Below are positions 1 to 8,468 of a stretch of 54,555 bases of DNA, piece after piece (the stretch's first letter is position 1; the number at the start of each line of letters is the position of its first letter). The notes beneath the pieces are model-generated. The model saw only the letters and a list, made by a program, of their open reading frames with translations, was not told the DNA's origin and ran no database searches. The DNA lies in contig OMWH01000018.1 in NCBI GenBank assembly GCA_900314755.1, positions 1-54,555 on the forward strand. Direction: 5' to 3'. A program made the translations under genes and the position numbers. The stretch is from an uncultured Prevotellaceae bacterium (GTDB taxonomy: Bacteria; Bacteroidota; Bacteroidia; Bacteroidales; Bacteroidaceae).

Positions 1-624
1 CTTACCGGTCTTCGGGTCACGTGTGCACTGCTCGGGCTTGAACTTATAAGCACCATGAGAAGTACCGATGGAGATAGCAAGAGAGTCGCAGCCTGTGCGG
101 GTAGCGAAGTCAATCACCTCCTCGGGCTTGGTGTAGTGGCTTACCTCAGAGGCAACCTCATCCTCAACACCAGCGAGGACACCGAGCTCACACTCTACGG
201 TAACGTCATACTTGTGTGCATACTCTACAACCTGACGAGAGATCTTGATGTTCTCCTCGTAAGGCAGTGAAGAACCGTCGTACATCACTGAAGAGAAGCC
301 CATGTCGATACAGTCCTTGCAGAGCTCGAAGCTGTCACCGTGGTCAAGGTGAAGCACGATCTCTGGTTTCTCACAACCCAGCTCCTTAGCATAAGCCACA
401 GCACCCTCAGCCATGTAGCGGAGGATAGTAGCGTTAGCATAGTTACGAGCACCCTTGGAAACCTGCATGATAACAGGTGACTTTGTCTCAACGGCAGCCT
501 GTACGATAGCCTGCATCTGCTCCATTGTGTTGAAGTTAAAAGCGGGGATAGCATAGCCACCAGCTACTGCCTTCTTGAACATCTCGCGGGTATTAACGAG
601 ACCCAAATCCTTGTAATTTACCAT
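1..624 (-). CDS. fba: Class II fructose-bisphosphate aldolase, C-terminus cut by window edge
   Basis: Reads in from the left edge on the minus strand; the ATG is at 622-624 and 208 codons are visible with no stop. It should cleave fructose-1,6-bisphosphate to DHAP and glyceraldehyde-3-phosphate in cytoplasmic glycolysis/gluconeogenesis. The N-terminus has the class II signature: a YAIPAFNFN stretch near residue 25, the PVIMQ strand, and the metal/substrate segment LHLDHGDS with the conserved Asp-His pair, followed by MYDGSS. The visible part ends in PEQCTRDPKTGK, typical of the long Bacteroidota form. A TAnnTTTG promoter box lies about 45 bases upstream of the start, so it is transcribed alone or first in its unit. 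Function is clear; only the C-terminal half is unseen. Confidence 0.95.
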   Translation of the reverse strand, partial: MVNYKDLGLVNTREMFKKAVAGGYAIPAFNFNTMEQMQAIVQAAVETKSPVIMQVSKGARNYANATILRYMAEGAVAYAKELGCEKPEIVLHLDHGDSFELCKDCIDMGFSSVMYDGSSLPYEENIKISRQVVEYAHKYDVTVECELGVLAGVEDEVASEVSHYTKPEEVIDFATRTGCDSLAISIGTSHGAYKFKPEQCTRDPKTGK

Positions 625-667
625 AATTGTATTTATTTTAAAAATAATATTTATAAATTTTCTCGTG

Positions 668-675
668 CAAAGGTA
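668..675 (-). promoter_or_regulatory. Putative -7 promoter box of fba
   Basis: On the minus strand this reads TACCTTTG, an exact match to the Bacteroidota -7 consensus TAnnTTTG, about 45 bases before the fba ATG. No TTG is present at the expected -33 distance; that place is taken by a heptanucleotide repeat (683-710). Confidence 0.65.
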
Positions 676-682
676 CGAAAAA

Positions 683-710
683 GTTCATAGTTCATAGTTC
701 ACAGTTCATA
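683..710. repeat. Tandem heptanucleotide repeat (GTTCATA)x4 upstream of fba
   Basis: Four head-to-tail copies of GTTCATA (third copy GTTCACA) lie 7 bases upstream of the fba -7 box, over the region where RNA polymerase would contact -20 to -40. Two copies of the same heptad sit at nearly the same distance from a -7 box at 31276-31283. Confidence 0.8.
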
Positions 711-802
711 GTTTTTAAGTCCGTATGACTGTTTTTTTTCATTGATTAACAAAACATGCCATCAGCAATCCGCAAAATGCCAACTGCATTTTACATTTTG
801 CG

Positions 803-2473
803 CTATCGTGGCATACCTAACTCCTTCACCTGCCGCTCAAAAGCCTCACGGTTGCCAACGGCACCGTTCTTGATGCGGGCACGGTAGTTATAGACCGTAT
901 TGACGCTATAGTGCAGGAACTCAGCGATTTTCGAGGAGTCCTCGATGCCCAGACGGATGAGGGCGAAGATACGCAAGTCCGTTGTCAGGCGGTTCTCCTC
1001 CTTGGGATGAATCTGTGCCTCGGGTAACAGGAGGGCGTTGAAGTCGTCAATGAAATTGGGGAACAGGTGCAGGAACACGGAGTCGAAGTTCTGGTTCAGC
1101 TCCTCTATCTCCTGCTCTTTCAGCTCCGTGGACTTCGAGATACGGAAGAGCTCGTCCAGTTCCTTGTTCTTCATCTTCTTATTCACCATCTTCCGGTAGT
1201 TGTCGAGTTTGTCGACATACTGCGCACAAAGGGAGAGAAAGCGTCCGATATACTCATCCTTCACACTGTTTGCCTCCTTCAGTTTGGAGTTAAGGACGGC
1301 AAACTGCTCATTGGTTGCCGACAACTGGTTGTTGGACTGCTGCAGTTCCTCATTCAGGGAAGCAAGTTTGTCATTGGTGTCATGCAGGGCATTCCGTGCC
1401 AAGGCAAGCTGTTTGTTCCGCCTGTGCAGGAAGAAGAGGACACCAATGAGCAGCAGGGCGAGGACACTCACGACCACGACACTGCCGACAAGCACCTGCC
1501 GGTTGCGTTCCATCTCCTTCTGGTAGTTATTCTCAATGACCGTCAGAATAGGAGATATCTGCCATGACCTCATGCGGGTGTTAAACCGGTTGTTACTTTC
1601 CCATGTGAAACGGATGTATTTATAACTGCGCTCCAACTGACCTTCCCCGTTCAGAATCTCCGCTAAAGACAATAATGCAGCCTGGTCCATCACCGCATAC
1701 CTGACATCACTGAGGGCTGACTGAGCCAGCCAATATTTTGCCTCTGAGAGCTTGTTCAGCTGCTGGTAGATGATATAACGATAGTAGCTGACGATAGCAT
1801 ATTCACGGGAGTTCTCCTTCACCAGCTTCATCCGCTGGTCGTTAACCTTCAGCGCATCCTCAAACTTCCGCTCTTCGGTGAGCATGACCTCATAGCTCCG
1901 CAAATAGTCCTCACTGGCAGGATTGGCAGTCATAAACAAAGAGTCACGGTACTCATTACGCATCTGCTCATACTCGTCATGGGCTGATGGCAGACGCGTG
2001 TAATAGCTCAGTTCGCCACAGACATGCATACATGCCATATAATAGTCGGGCAATGTCTCCTTATCCAACTGGTGACTGTCGAGTGACCTGAGGATGCCAA
2101 TGGACTCGGTATACAGTCCCACCGTAGAACACTGGAACGCCTGTCTGACCTTTCCCTGATAGGCGAGTTGGGTATGTCCCAGTTTCTCCGCCTGGTTAAT
2201 ATATTGCTGTATATAAGACAATGCCGAGTCGTTATTGTATGCCTTATACAAATCGAATATCTGCAAGATCTGCCCCAACCTCTTCTCACTTGACCACTCA
2301 CGGGCATAGGCATCCTTTGCCTCTTTGATCTTATTCTCATAGGCTGCCACATACTCGGGAGAGTGGCTGATAGCATCATCTATCTGACGATACAATTTCT
2401 CCAGATTCCTCTCAACTGCCGATGCCGGCATCACAAATGCCAGCAAAAGGGCGATAAGTCCATATCGCATCAT
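803..2473 (-). CDS. Membrane-anchored TPR regulator with C-terminal HTH (DUF6377-type)
   Basis: About 556 residues. An N-terminal signal/anchor helix (about residues 2-20) is followed by a long helical TPR-like region, a strong membrane segment (near 328-350), a coiled coil rich in Asn/Leu/Glu (355-410), and a C-terminal helix-turn-helix resembling LuxR-type HTHs (near 498-540, with DLRIFALIRLG and SVNTVYNYRARI). Such proteins in Bacteroidota are annotated as DUF6377 and look like one-component regulators that sense outside the membrane and bind DNA inside. The furthest upstream in-frame start is TTG (2479); I prefer ATG at 2473. It has its own promoter box and lies just downstream of the PUL 1 operon on the same strand, so control of PUL 1 is plausible but inferred. 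Confidence 0.8.
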   Translation of the reverse strand: MMRYGLIALLLAFVMPASAVERNLEKLYRQIDDAISHSPEYVAAYENKIKEAKDAYAREWSSEKRLGQILQIFDLYKAYNNDSALSYIQQYINQAEKLGHTQLAYQGKVRQAFQCSTVGLYTESIGILRSLDSHQLDKETLPDYYMACMHVCGELSYYTRLPSAHDEYEQMRNEYRDSLFMTANPASEDYLRSYEVMLTEERKFEDALKVNDQRMKLVKENSREYAIVSYYRYIIYQQLNKLSEAKYWLAQSALSDVRYAVMDQAALLSLAEILNGEGQLERSYKYIRFTWESNNRFNTRMRSWQISPILTVIENNYQKEMERNRQVLVGSVVVVSVLALLLIGVLFFLHRRNKQLALARNALHDTNDKLASLNEELQQSNNQLSATNEQFAVLNSKLKEANSVKDEYIGRFLSLCAQYVDKLDNYRKMVNKKMKNKELDELFRISKSTELKEQEIEELNQNFDSVFLHLFPNFIDDFNALLLPEAQIHPKEENRLTTDLRIFALIRLGIEDSSKIAEFLHYSVNTVYNYRARIKNGAVGNREAFERQVKELGMPR

Positions 2474-2504
2474 ATCCAAATGTCTCTGTTAGGTATTATG
2501 ACGG

Positions 2505-2512
2505 CAAAGATA
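2505..2512 (-). promoter_or_regulatory. Putative -7 promoter box of the DUF6377-type regulator
   Basis: Reads TATCTTTG on the minus strand, about 32 bases upstream of the chosen ATG. It suggests the regulator is not simply read through from PUL 1. I saw no convincing intrinsic terminator between this box and the GH3 stop at 2646, only a weak 6-bp hairpin at 2613-2629 without a T-run. Confidence 0.6.
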
Positions 2513-2645
2513 CGAAAAAAAGAGAACAACGACTCACTTTCTTCTCTTTTTTTTACGAATCGTCATCTCTTATATCACAAAGAGAGCGCATGCTCCCGCA
2601 CACACTCTCTTAGCAAAAAGCCCTTTTGCAACTATTAACTAACTA

Positions 2646-4871
2646 CTAATCATTTATAAACCGGAACGGCAACTTTCTGATGATGTTGCCAGATGAATTT
2701 CCTATTCTCGCCTCGAACTCACCATCCTCGGCAACCCATTGCTGGAGACGGTCGTCAAAGAAACTCAGCGAGCGTTTGTCCAGTGTCAGGGTCACCTCCC
2801 TACTCTCGCCCGGCTGCAGGAAGACTTTCTGGAACGCTTTCAGCTCCTTCAAGGGTCGTGGCAGGGTACTCTTCTGGTCTGTCACATACAGCTGGACGGT
2901 TTCGGCACCCGCTTTCTTCCCCGTGTTCCTGACAGAGACGGTAAAGGATATCGTCTCATCGCCTTTCACGACCTGCTTGTCTGCCGTCACCTTTCCTATC
3001 TCAAAAGAGGTGTAGGAGAGTCCGTGACCAAAAGCGAACAAAGGTTTGACACGTTTCATATCCGCCCACCGGTAACCCACAAAGATACCCTCTTTGTATT
3101 CCTCGTCAATGATCTGACGGTCAGACCGCCACACACCAGGGAAGGCGTTCAACGCATGGGCACCCGTGTCCTCCAGACGCTGATACCAGGTGTAAGGGAG
3201 TTTCCCGCTGGGGTTGACATCACCGCTGAGCACATCGGCAAGGGCATGTCCCGCCTCGGAGCCGATGAACCATCCCTGCAAAACGGCAGGAACCTTATTC
3301 ATCCACGGCATGGCGACGGCATTACCCGAGATATTGACATACACCACGTTCTTATTGACTGCCGCAAGAGCCTCAACCAAAGCGTCCTGTCCGTAGGGCA
3401 AGCCATACTCCTTACGGTCGTGTCCCTCACAGTCCTGATAGTCCGCTTTGTTCAGTCCACCGAAGACGACTACATAATCTGCCGACTTCGCTTTCTCGAC
3501 AGCCTCGGCAATCAGCGCTTCCGGGGTGCGCAGGTCATAGAGCGAGCGACCTACGGTGACACCATTGTAACTTTGAACTGTATCGCCCACATAGCCACGG
3601 GCATAGTCGACATGCTGGAAACGCTCCCTCATACCATCCAGCGGCAATATCTCACGCTGTACCTTCAACGAGGAGGAACCGCCACCCACGGTCATCATCT
3701 TGATGGCATTCTCACCCACCACCAGGATTCGAGCCCCAGTGGGAATAGGCAGAATGTTACGGTCGTTCTTCAGCAGCACGACACCCTCTCCCGCAATCTT
3801 ACGGGCAGCAGCATAATGTGCCTCGGAGCACATCGAGCCATAGGGTCGCTGGCGGTTCATATTGGTACGGAACATCAGACGCAGCACCCGGCGCACCTTC
3901 TCGTCCAACTCGCGGGTTGTAAACTTACCCTCCTTAATGAGACGCTTGTAGGCATTGGCGAGATAATAGTTATCATACGCATTGGTGGCACCCATGGTCA
4001 GACCGTCCGTCCATGTGCCGAACTCCAAGTCAAGACCATTGGTGATTGCCTCCTCGGTAGAGTGTGCTCCACCCCAGTCACTGATAACGGCACCGTCGAA
4101 ACCCCACTCCTGCTTTAATATCTTGTTCAGCAGGATATCATTATGACAATTGTGTTGGTTCTTATAGAGGTTATAAGCGCCCATGATGCTCCATGCCTTT
4201 CCCTCCTTGACAGCAGCCTCGAAGGCTGGCAGGTAGATCTCACGGAGCGCACGGTCACTGACGATGACATTCACCTGATGGCGGTAGTTCTCGTCGTTAT
4301 TCAGCGCATAATGTTTCACACAGGCTGCGACACCCTTCGACTGCAGTCCCTGGACATACGGAACCACCATACGGGAGGCAAGCCAAGGGTCCTCGCCCAT
4401 ATACTCAAAGTTACGACCATTCAACGGGGTGCGGTAGATATTCACACCAGGTCCCAGTATCACATGCTTATTGCGGTACAGTGCCTCCTCACCCAGACTC
4501 TCCCCATAGAGACGGGCAAGAGACGGGTTCCACGTGGCGGCAAGACAGGTTAGTGCGGGGAAGGCGACACACGAGTCATTGGTCTGTCCTGCCTGTTCCC
4601 ACTCATCCCACAGCACGTCCGGACGCACGCCATGCGGTCCGTCATCCGTCCACAAGTCAGGGAAGCCCAGCCGCTTGACACCAGCCGACGAGAATTTCGA
4701 CTGCGCATGGATCACGGCAATCTTCTCGTCAAGGGTCATCCGTTTGAGAGCATCCTCTACCCGCTCCTCTATGCCACGTGACTCATCGAGGTAGATGGGC
4801 TGTGTCTGGGCTGCCGCTCCTGCGGCAACCCCACACAGCATAAAGGTTAAGGTCAGTATCTTTTTAGTCAT
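2646..4871 (-). CDS. Glycoside hydrolase family 3 beta-glucosidase
   Basis: 741 residues with a cleavable signal peptide (residues 1-21, ending GAAAQ), so periplasmic. The order is that of a full GH3 enzyme: catalytic TIM barrel with WTDDGPHG near 74, the KHYALNN substrate loop at 186-192 and the nucleophile Asp265 in ISDWGG, then the alpha/beta sandwich domain (near 360-560) and a C-terminal fibronectin III-like domain (near 630-735). GH3 enzymes of this type release glucose from the non-reducing end of beta-glucan oligosaccharides. It is the last gene of the PUL 1 operon, starting 10 bases after the GH16 stop. That pairing suggests it finishes oligosaccharides from beta-1,3- (or mixed-linkage) glucan; exact linkage is not readable from sequence. 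Confidence 0.93.
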   Translation of the reverse strand: MTKKILTLTFMLCGVAAGAAAQTQPIYLDESRGIEERVEDALKRMTLDEKIAVIHAQSKFSSAGVKRLGFPDLWTDDGPHGVRPDVLWDEWEQAGQTNDSCVAFPALTCLAATWNPSLARLYGESLGEEALYRNKHVILGPGVNIYRTPLNGRNFEYMGEDPWLASRMVVPYVQGLQSKGVAACVKHYALNNDENYRHQVNVIVSDRALREIYLPAFEAAVKEGKAWSIMGAYNLYKNQHNCHNDILLNKILKQEWGFDGAVISDWGGAHSTEEAITNGLDLEFGTWTDGLTMGATNAYDNYYLANAYKRLIKEGKFTTRELDEKVRRVLRLMFRTNMNRQRPYGSMCSEAHYAAARKIAGEGVVLLKNDRNILPIPTGARILVVGENAIKMMTVGGGSSSLKVQREILPLDGMRERFQHVDYARGYVGDTVQSYNGVTVGRSLYDLRTPEALIAEAVEKAKSADYVVVFGGLNKADYQDCEGHDRKEYGLPYGQDALVEALAAVNKNVVYVNISGNAVAMPWMNKVPAVLQGWFIGSEAGHALADVLSGDVNPSGKLPYTWYQRLEDTGAHALNAFPGVWRSDRQIIDEEYKEGIFVGYRWADMKRVKPLFAFGHGLSYTSFEIGKVTADKQVVKGDETISFTVSVRNTGKKAGAETVQLYVTDQKSTLPRPLKELKAFQKVFLQPGESREVTLTLDKRSLSFFDDRLQQWVAEDGEFEARIGNSSGNIIRKLPFRFIND

Positions 4872-4881
4872 TTCTCTTTAC

Positions 4882-5988
4882 TTATTTCTGGAAAACACGG
4901 ATGTAATCTATCTCCATGGTGCAAGGCAGCGCGCTCTCATCGATACCATAAGTGCCACCCCATGAGCCACCCCATGCGAGGTTGAAGATGACATAGAACG
5001 GATCGTCATAGGGCCAGTCGTCACGTCCCAGTCCCTTGTTGTCATAGCTCAGCTGCACCTGACCATCCACATAAGTGGTGATATTGTCATGTGTCCACAG
5101 GATGGCATAGGTATGGAAGTCATCCTCCGCACCCTCCAGGTACATCTCATGAGTCACCTGCGTACCATTGGAGTGGACATGGGCATTGGCATGCAGACTG
5201 CTCGACACATAGTTGGCATGACCGCCTACCTCTTCCATGATATCAATCTCACCATCAGCAGGCCAACTCTTGAAATTGACAGGCATCATCCAGAATGCAG
5301 GCCATGTGCCCTTACCCTTCGGCAGTTTGATGCTCGCCTCGATATAGCCATAGGTCCAACCCTCCGTGACTTTGGCATAGACACGACCAGAGTAGATCTT
5401 GCCATCCTCCTTCAGACAAGTGATGCGCAGTTTGCCATCCTTGATCTCGGTGACCTTCGCTCCTGCTGGAGTCAGGTGATTGACATAGTTCTGCAACTCA
5501 TCATTCACCCATCCGGCATTCTGCACCTCATGTTTCCAGTTATCAGGATTCAACTCGGTACCATCCTCAAACTCGTCGTTCCACACCAGCTCATAACCCT
5601 CTGGTGCAGAATAGGCGTTCTTGGATGCTTCCTGCTTGACAGAGATATACTTACGTGCCGTACCAGACATGATGACCACAGAGCCCTCCAAGGCTTTTGC
5701 CGTGCCGTTCTCTGGTACCGTCACAGTGACGGTACCAGACTGAGCGGCAGTATTCTCTGCTGCGACCTTGATCCATTCCTCATTAGAGTAGGCGTTCCAT
5801 TCCTTACCACTGGCCTGCACCTGCAGGGTATATGTTCCACCTGCGTCAGAGACCGAGATGTTCTCCTGATTCACAGTGATGGTGGCATTAGGTGCTGCCT
5901 CCCCGGAATAACTGTAGGTATCCCCGCTACAACTGGCAAACAATCCGCTGCATGCCATGAGTATCGAATATATAAACATTTTCTTCAT
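4882..5988 (-). CDS. GH16 endo-beta-glucanase lipoprotein (laminarinase-like) with BACON domain
   Basis: 368 residues. Lipoprotein signal with lipobox LFASC (Cys20), so anchored and probably surface-exposed. Residues about 36-120 look like a BACON domain, a beta-sandwich spacer common in Bacteroidota glycanases. The GH16 domain follows, beginning near YELVWNDEF. Its active-site motif EIDIMEE gives nucleophile Glu247, Asp249 and acid/base Glu252; the extra residue in the motif is the beta-bulge form of laminarinase-type GH16. It would cut long beta-1,3- or mixed-linkage glucan at the cell surface for import by the neighbouring SusCD pair. Fourth gene of the PUL 1 operon, 25 bases after the upstream stop. 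Confidence 0.93.
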   Translation of the reverse strand: MKKMFIYSILMACSGLFASCSGDTYSYSGEAAPNATITVNQENISVSDAGGTYTLQVQASGKEWNAYSNEEWIKVAAENTAAQSGTVTVTVPENGTAKALEGSVVIMSGTARKYISVKQEASKNAYSAPEGYELVWNDEFEDGTELNPDNWKHEVQNAGWVNDELQNYVNHLTPAGAKVTEIKDGKLRITCLKEDGKIYSGRVYAKVTEGWTYGYIEASIKLPKGKGTWPAFWMMPVNFKSWPADGEIDIMEEVGGHANYVSSSLHANAHVHSNGTQVTHEMYLEGAEDDFHTYAILWTHDNITTYVDGQVQLSYDNKGLGRDDWPYDDPFYVIFNLAWGGSWGGTYGIDESALPCTMEIDYIRVFQK

Positions 5989-6013
5989 TGTTCCTAATTT
6001 TACTTATAACCTA

Positions 6014-8440
6014 TTACATCTCCTTGAAAATAATCTTACTGATCTTCACTTTCGTGCCAGCAGGAGAGCCGCCGAAGTCGAAGAACATACGAATGGCTGA
6101 CGCATCCTTTTCTTCTTTCAGGGTAACTCCCGTTCTGGTGAAGACGAACGGCTCGTCGGCAGACACATCCACACGCTCCTCAAAGAAGAAGTTCGTGTCA
6201 CCGGCATCCGTCAGTTTGAAGGTCACCTGCGGACAATCCTGCTCTACCTCCATCTCCAACTGGAAGGCATACTGCTTGCCGGCACTGGCTGTCAGTTTCG
6301 TGTCGATATGGAACTGACCCTGCCACTGGCTGCCACCCAGTCCCTGGGGGAGCGTAATCTCATAGGCATTACCGCTATGTGTAGCCTCTGCAAATGCTAT
6401 ACCCTGCCAGCCGTCATCTGCGAAATAATAGCCAAAGCCATCGAACTTACTACCATCATCCACTGCTTTCCACAGGTTATCCGAGTCATCGTAGTTCAGG
6501 CTAACGCCAGCAACACCATTCTCATTATGTTTCTGGATGATGATCTCGCTCAAACTCAGCTCAAAGCCTACGGGAGCACCACCTAAGTCGATAAACAGCT
6601 TAGCAGTCTGGAATCCGGTATCCTCACCATTCGTCTGGGCTTTCACACCGACGAACTCCACATATTGCTCACCAGCCACAAGTGACAGACTACCATTATA
6701 TACTAAGGTGTTATCATCATCATTCTCATCGCATACCTTGAAGGTATAGCGTCCCAAGTCAGCACTTGCCTCCATCTTGACACGGATGTCATAGAGCTGA
6801 CCAGCCTCGATATTAACAGAAGCATTGTGGATAGAATTCTGCGCCTGCCACTCAGAGCCACCATTCTCCGTAGCTACTATGGTGTATACCCCATTGTTAT
6901 AAGAGAACTGAGGGTCACCGATCTTGCTCCAACCGCCATCAGCCCACCAGAACTGCATCGTTCCTATCTTATTGAAGTCCGCTCCGAGGTTATCCGCTGA
7001 GTTGACATCCACCCAAATTACTGCGCCTGGGGTGTCAGGACCATCTGTCGGCAGGATAGTACCATCATCGTCAGCATGGTTCTTCAGCACGATGTTACGA
7101 ACATTGACCGTCGTATTCTCCTGACAGCCACCGAAGTCAAGGACGAGCATCACCTTGCTCATATCAATACCCGGCATATCGCTCTTCCAGAAGATATAGT
7201 CCTCACCAGCTTTCAGGTCGATGCGGTCAGTGAAATAGAACACACCGTCGTCACCATCCAGTACCAGTTTCACAGTAGCACCATTCAGGTCCTTGTCACT
7301 ATTCAAGATAGCAGAGAAGTCGTAGTTGTTGGCGGCGGAGGTCGTCAGGTCGGTATGGAACTTCACCTGTGCCTGCCACTGGTCAGTGGTTGCCTGCGGC
7401 AATACGATGGTATAGTCGTTGCCTGCGTCGGTAAACTCTGGATCGGCAATCTGTGCCCATCCCGGTGCATACCAGAACTCCATGGTCGGGGTGATACCTT
7501 TCCACATATTATACTGACTATTGGCATCGAAGCCCTCAAACTTCTTCTCACCCTCCTTGCTGGTAAGGATGAAACGCCAGGAGATACCTCCAGCCTCATT
7601 CTCATAGACAAGTACCATCTTCGAGGCTGTCAGTGTCTCGATGCGGAAACGGGGGTTCTCATACTGTGAGTCTGCAGAGATATAGGGGAAGAAGGTGTTA
7701 GGAGCCAGCACAAGGTAGTCGACATCTATAACCTGTCCCTCGGCATCTGTCCATGGTCCACGCTTGAATTCGAAAGTACTGGTCTGTATCTGGTTGGGCA
7801 TATCGAAGTCGGCGGTAGCGCCACCATTGTCCCACTTCGTACAACCGATATTGATATAGGTCAGACCATCAGCACCCGGGTTATAGGTGAATGAGCCACC
7901 CTTGTTACTCTCGACGGTGAAACTGATACGGTCGTCATACACACCGAAGTCTTTCTTCTCATCGGCAGCGGCATTCCACCAGCCCGTGCCGTCACCTCCA
8001 TAAGGACCACAGGCAAGATGGGCAGGCTCAGCATTGTCAATACGCCACTCTTTGCCGGAAATGCGGTTGAGCAGACTGGTGTAGTTCGCTTTCGTCTCAT
8101 TGAAGGTGAATGTCTTCTTGACAGTACCTTGAGAAATACCATTGCGGTTACCCAGTTTCATCTCTACAGTATAGGTACCACGCTCCGCATTCGACCAACC
8201 GGCATTGTTGAGAGTTGAATAGGTTGCCCCGTTAAAGATCCAGATAGGATAGGTTCCAGCCGTCTCAGGATAGCTCACCCTGATCTGGTTCACCTCTTGG
8301 TCTACTTCCAAGGTGAAGTCCTGACCGGCAACGGTCGGTATCTTCGTCTGGTCGGCACCGTCAAAGCTGTCAGGGGAGCAGGCTGTCAAGGCAAGTCCTG
8401 TGAGCAGTGCGCAGCCAATATATTGAAATAACTTTTTCAT
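6014..8440 (-). CDS. Multimodular surface glycan-binding lipoprotein (SGBP) of PUL 1
   Basis: 808 residues; lipobox LTAC (Cys21). No hydrolase motif is visible. After an N-terminal Ig/PKD-like part (about 35-115) and a beta-rich domain (120-300, several Trp), there are three related modules of about 150 residues (starting near 311, 475 and 645). Each begins with a WKG or F-x-(F/Y)WxxxGW-like segment and contains a QWQ(A/G)Q-type strand, as in jelly-roll carbohydrate-binding modules. The position, third after SusC-SusD and before the GH16, is where SGBP-B proteins of beta-glucan PULs are encoded. It should hold polymer at the cell surface. Family assignment of each module is inferred from repeats and context. 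Confidence 0.8.
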   Translation of the reverse strand: MKKLFQYIGCALLTGLALTACSPDSFDGADQTKIPTVAGQDFTLEVDQEVNQIRVSYPETAGTYPIWIFNGATYSTLNNAGWSNAERGTYTVEMKLGNRNGISQGTVKKTFTFNETKANYTSLLNRISGKEWRIDNAEPAHLACGPYGGDGTGWWNAAADEKKDFGVYDDRISFTVESNKGGSFTYNPGADGLTYINIGCTKWDNGGATADFDMPNQIQTSTFEFKRGPWTDAEGQVIDVDYLVLAPNTFFPYISADSQYENPRFRIETLTASKMVLVYENEAGGISWRFILTSKEGEKKFEGFDANSQYNMWKGITPTMEFWYAPGWAQIADPEFTDAGNDYTIVLPQATTDQWQAQVKFHTDLTTSAANNYDFSAILNSDKDLNGATVKLVLDGDDGVFYFTDRIDLKAGEDYIFWKSDMPGIDMSKVMLVLDFGGCQENTTVNVRNIVLKNHADDDGTILPTDGPDTPGAVIWVDVNSADNLGADFNKIGTMQFWWADGGWSKIGDPQFSYNNGVYTIVATENGGSEWQAQNSIHNASVNIEAGQLYDIRVKMEASADLGRYTFKVCDENDDDNTLVYNGSLSLVAGEQYVEFVGVKAQTNGEDTGFQTAKLFIDLGGAPVGFELSLSEIIIQKHNENGVAGVSLNYDDSDNLWKAVDDGSKFDGFGYYFADDGWQGIAFAEATHSGNAYEITLPQGLGGSQWQGQFHIDTKLTASAGKQYAFQLEMEVEQDCPQVTFKLTDAGDTNFFFEERVDVSADEPFVFTRTGVTLKEEKDASAIRMFFDFGGSPAGTKVKISKIIFKEM

Positions 8441-8468
8441 ATATAAACGTGTCTTTAGTTATAGGATA

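Noticed and set aside
2739-4118. 459-codon open frame on the plus strand opposite the GH3 gene
   Set aside because: It lies fully within the GH3 coding region, has no recognisable domain, no start context or promoter box, and a composition typical of antisense shadows of codon-biased genes.
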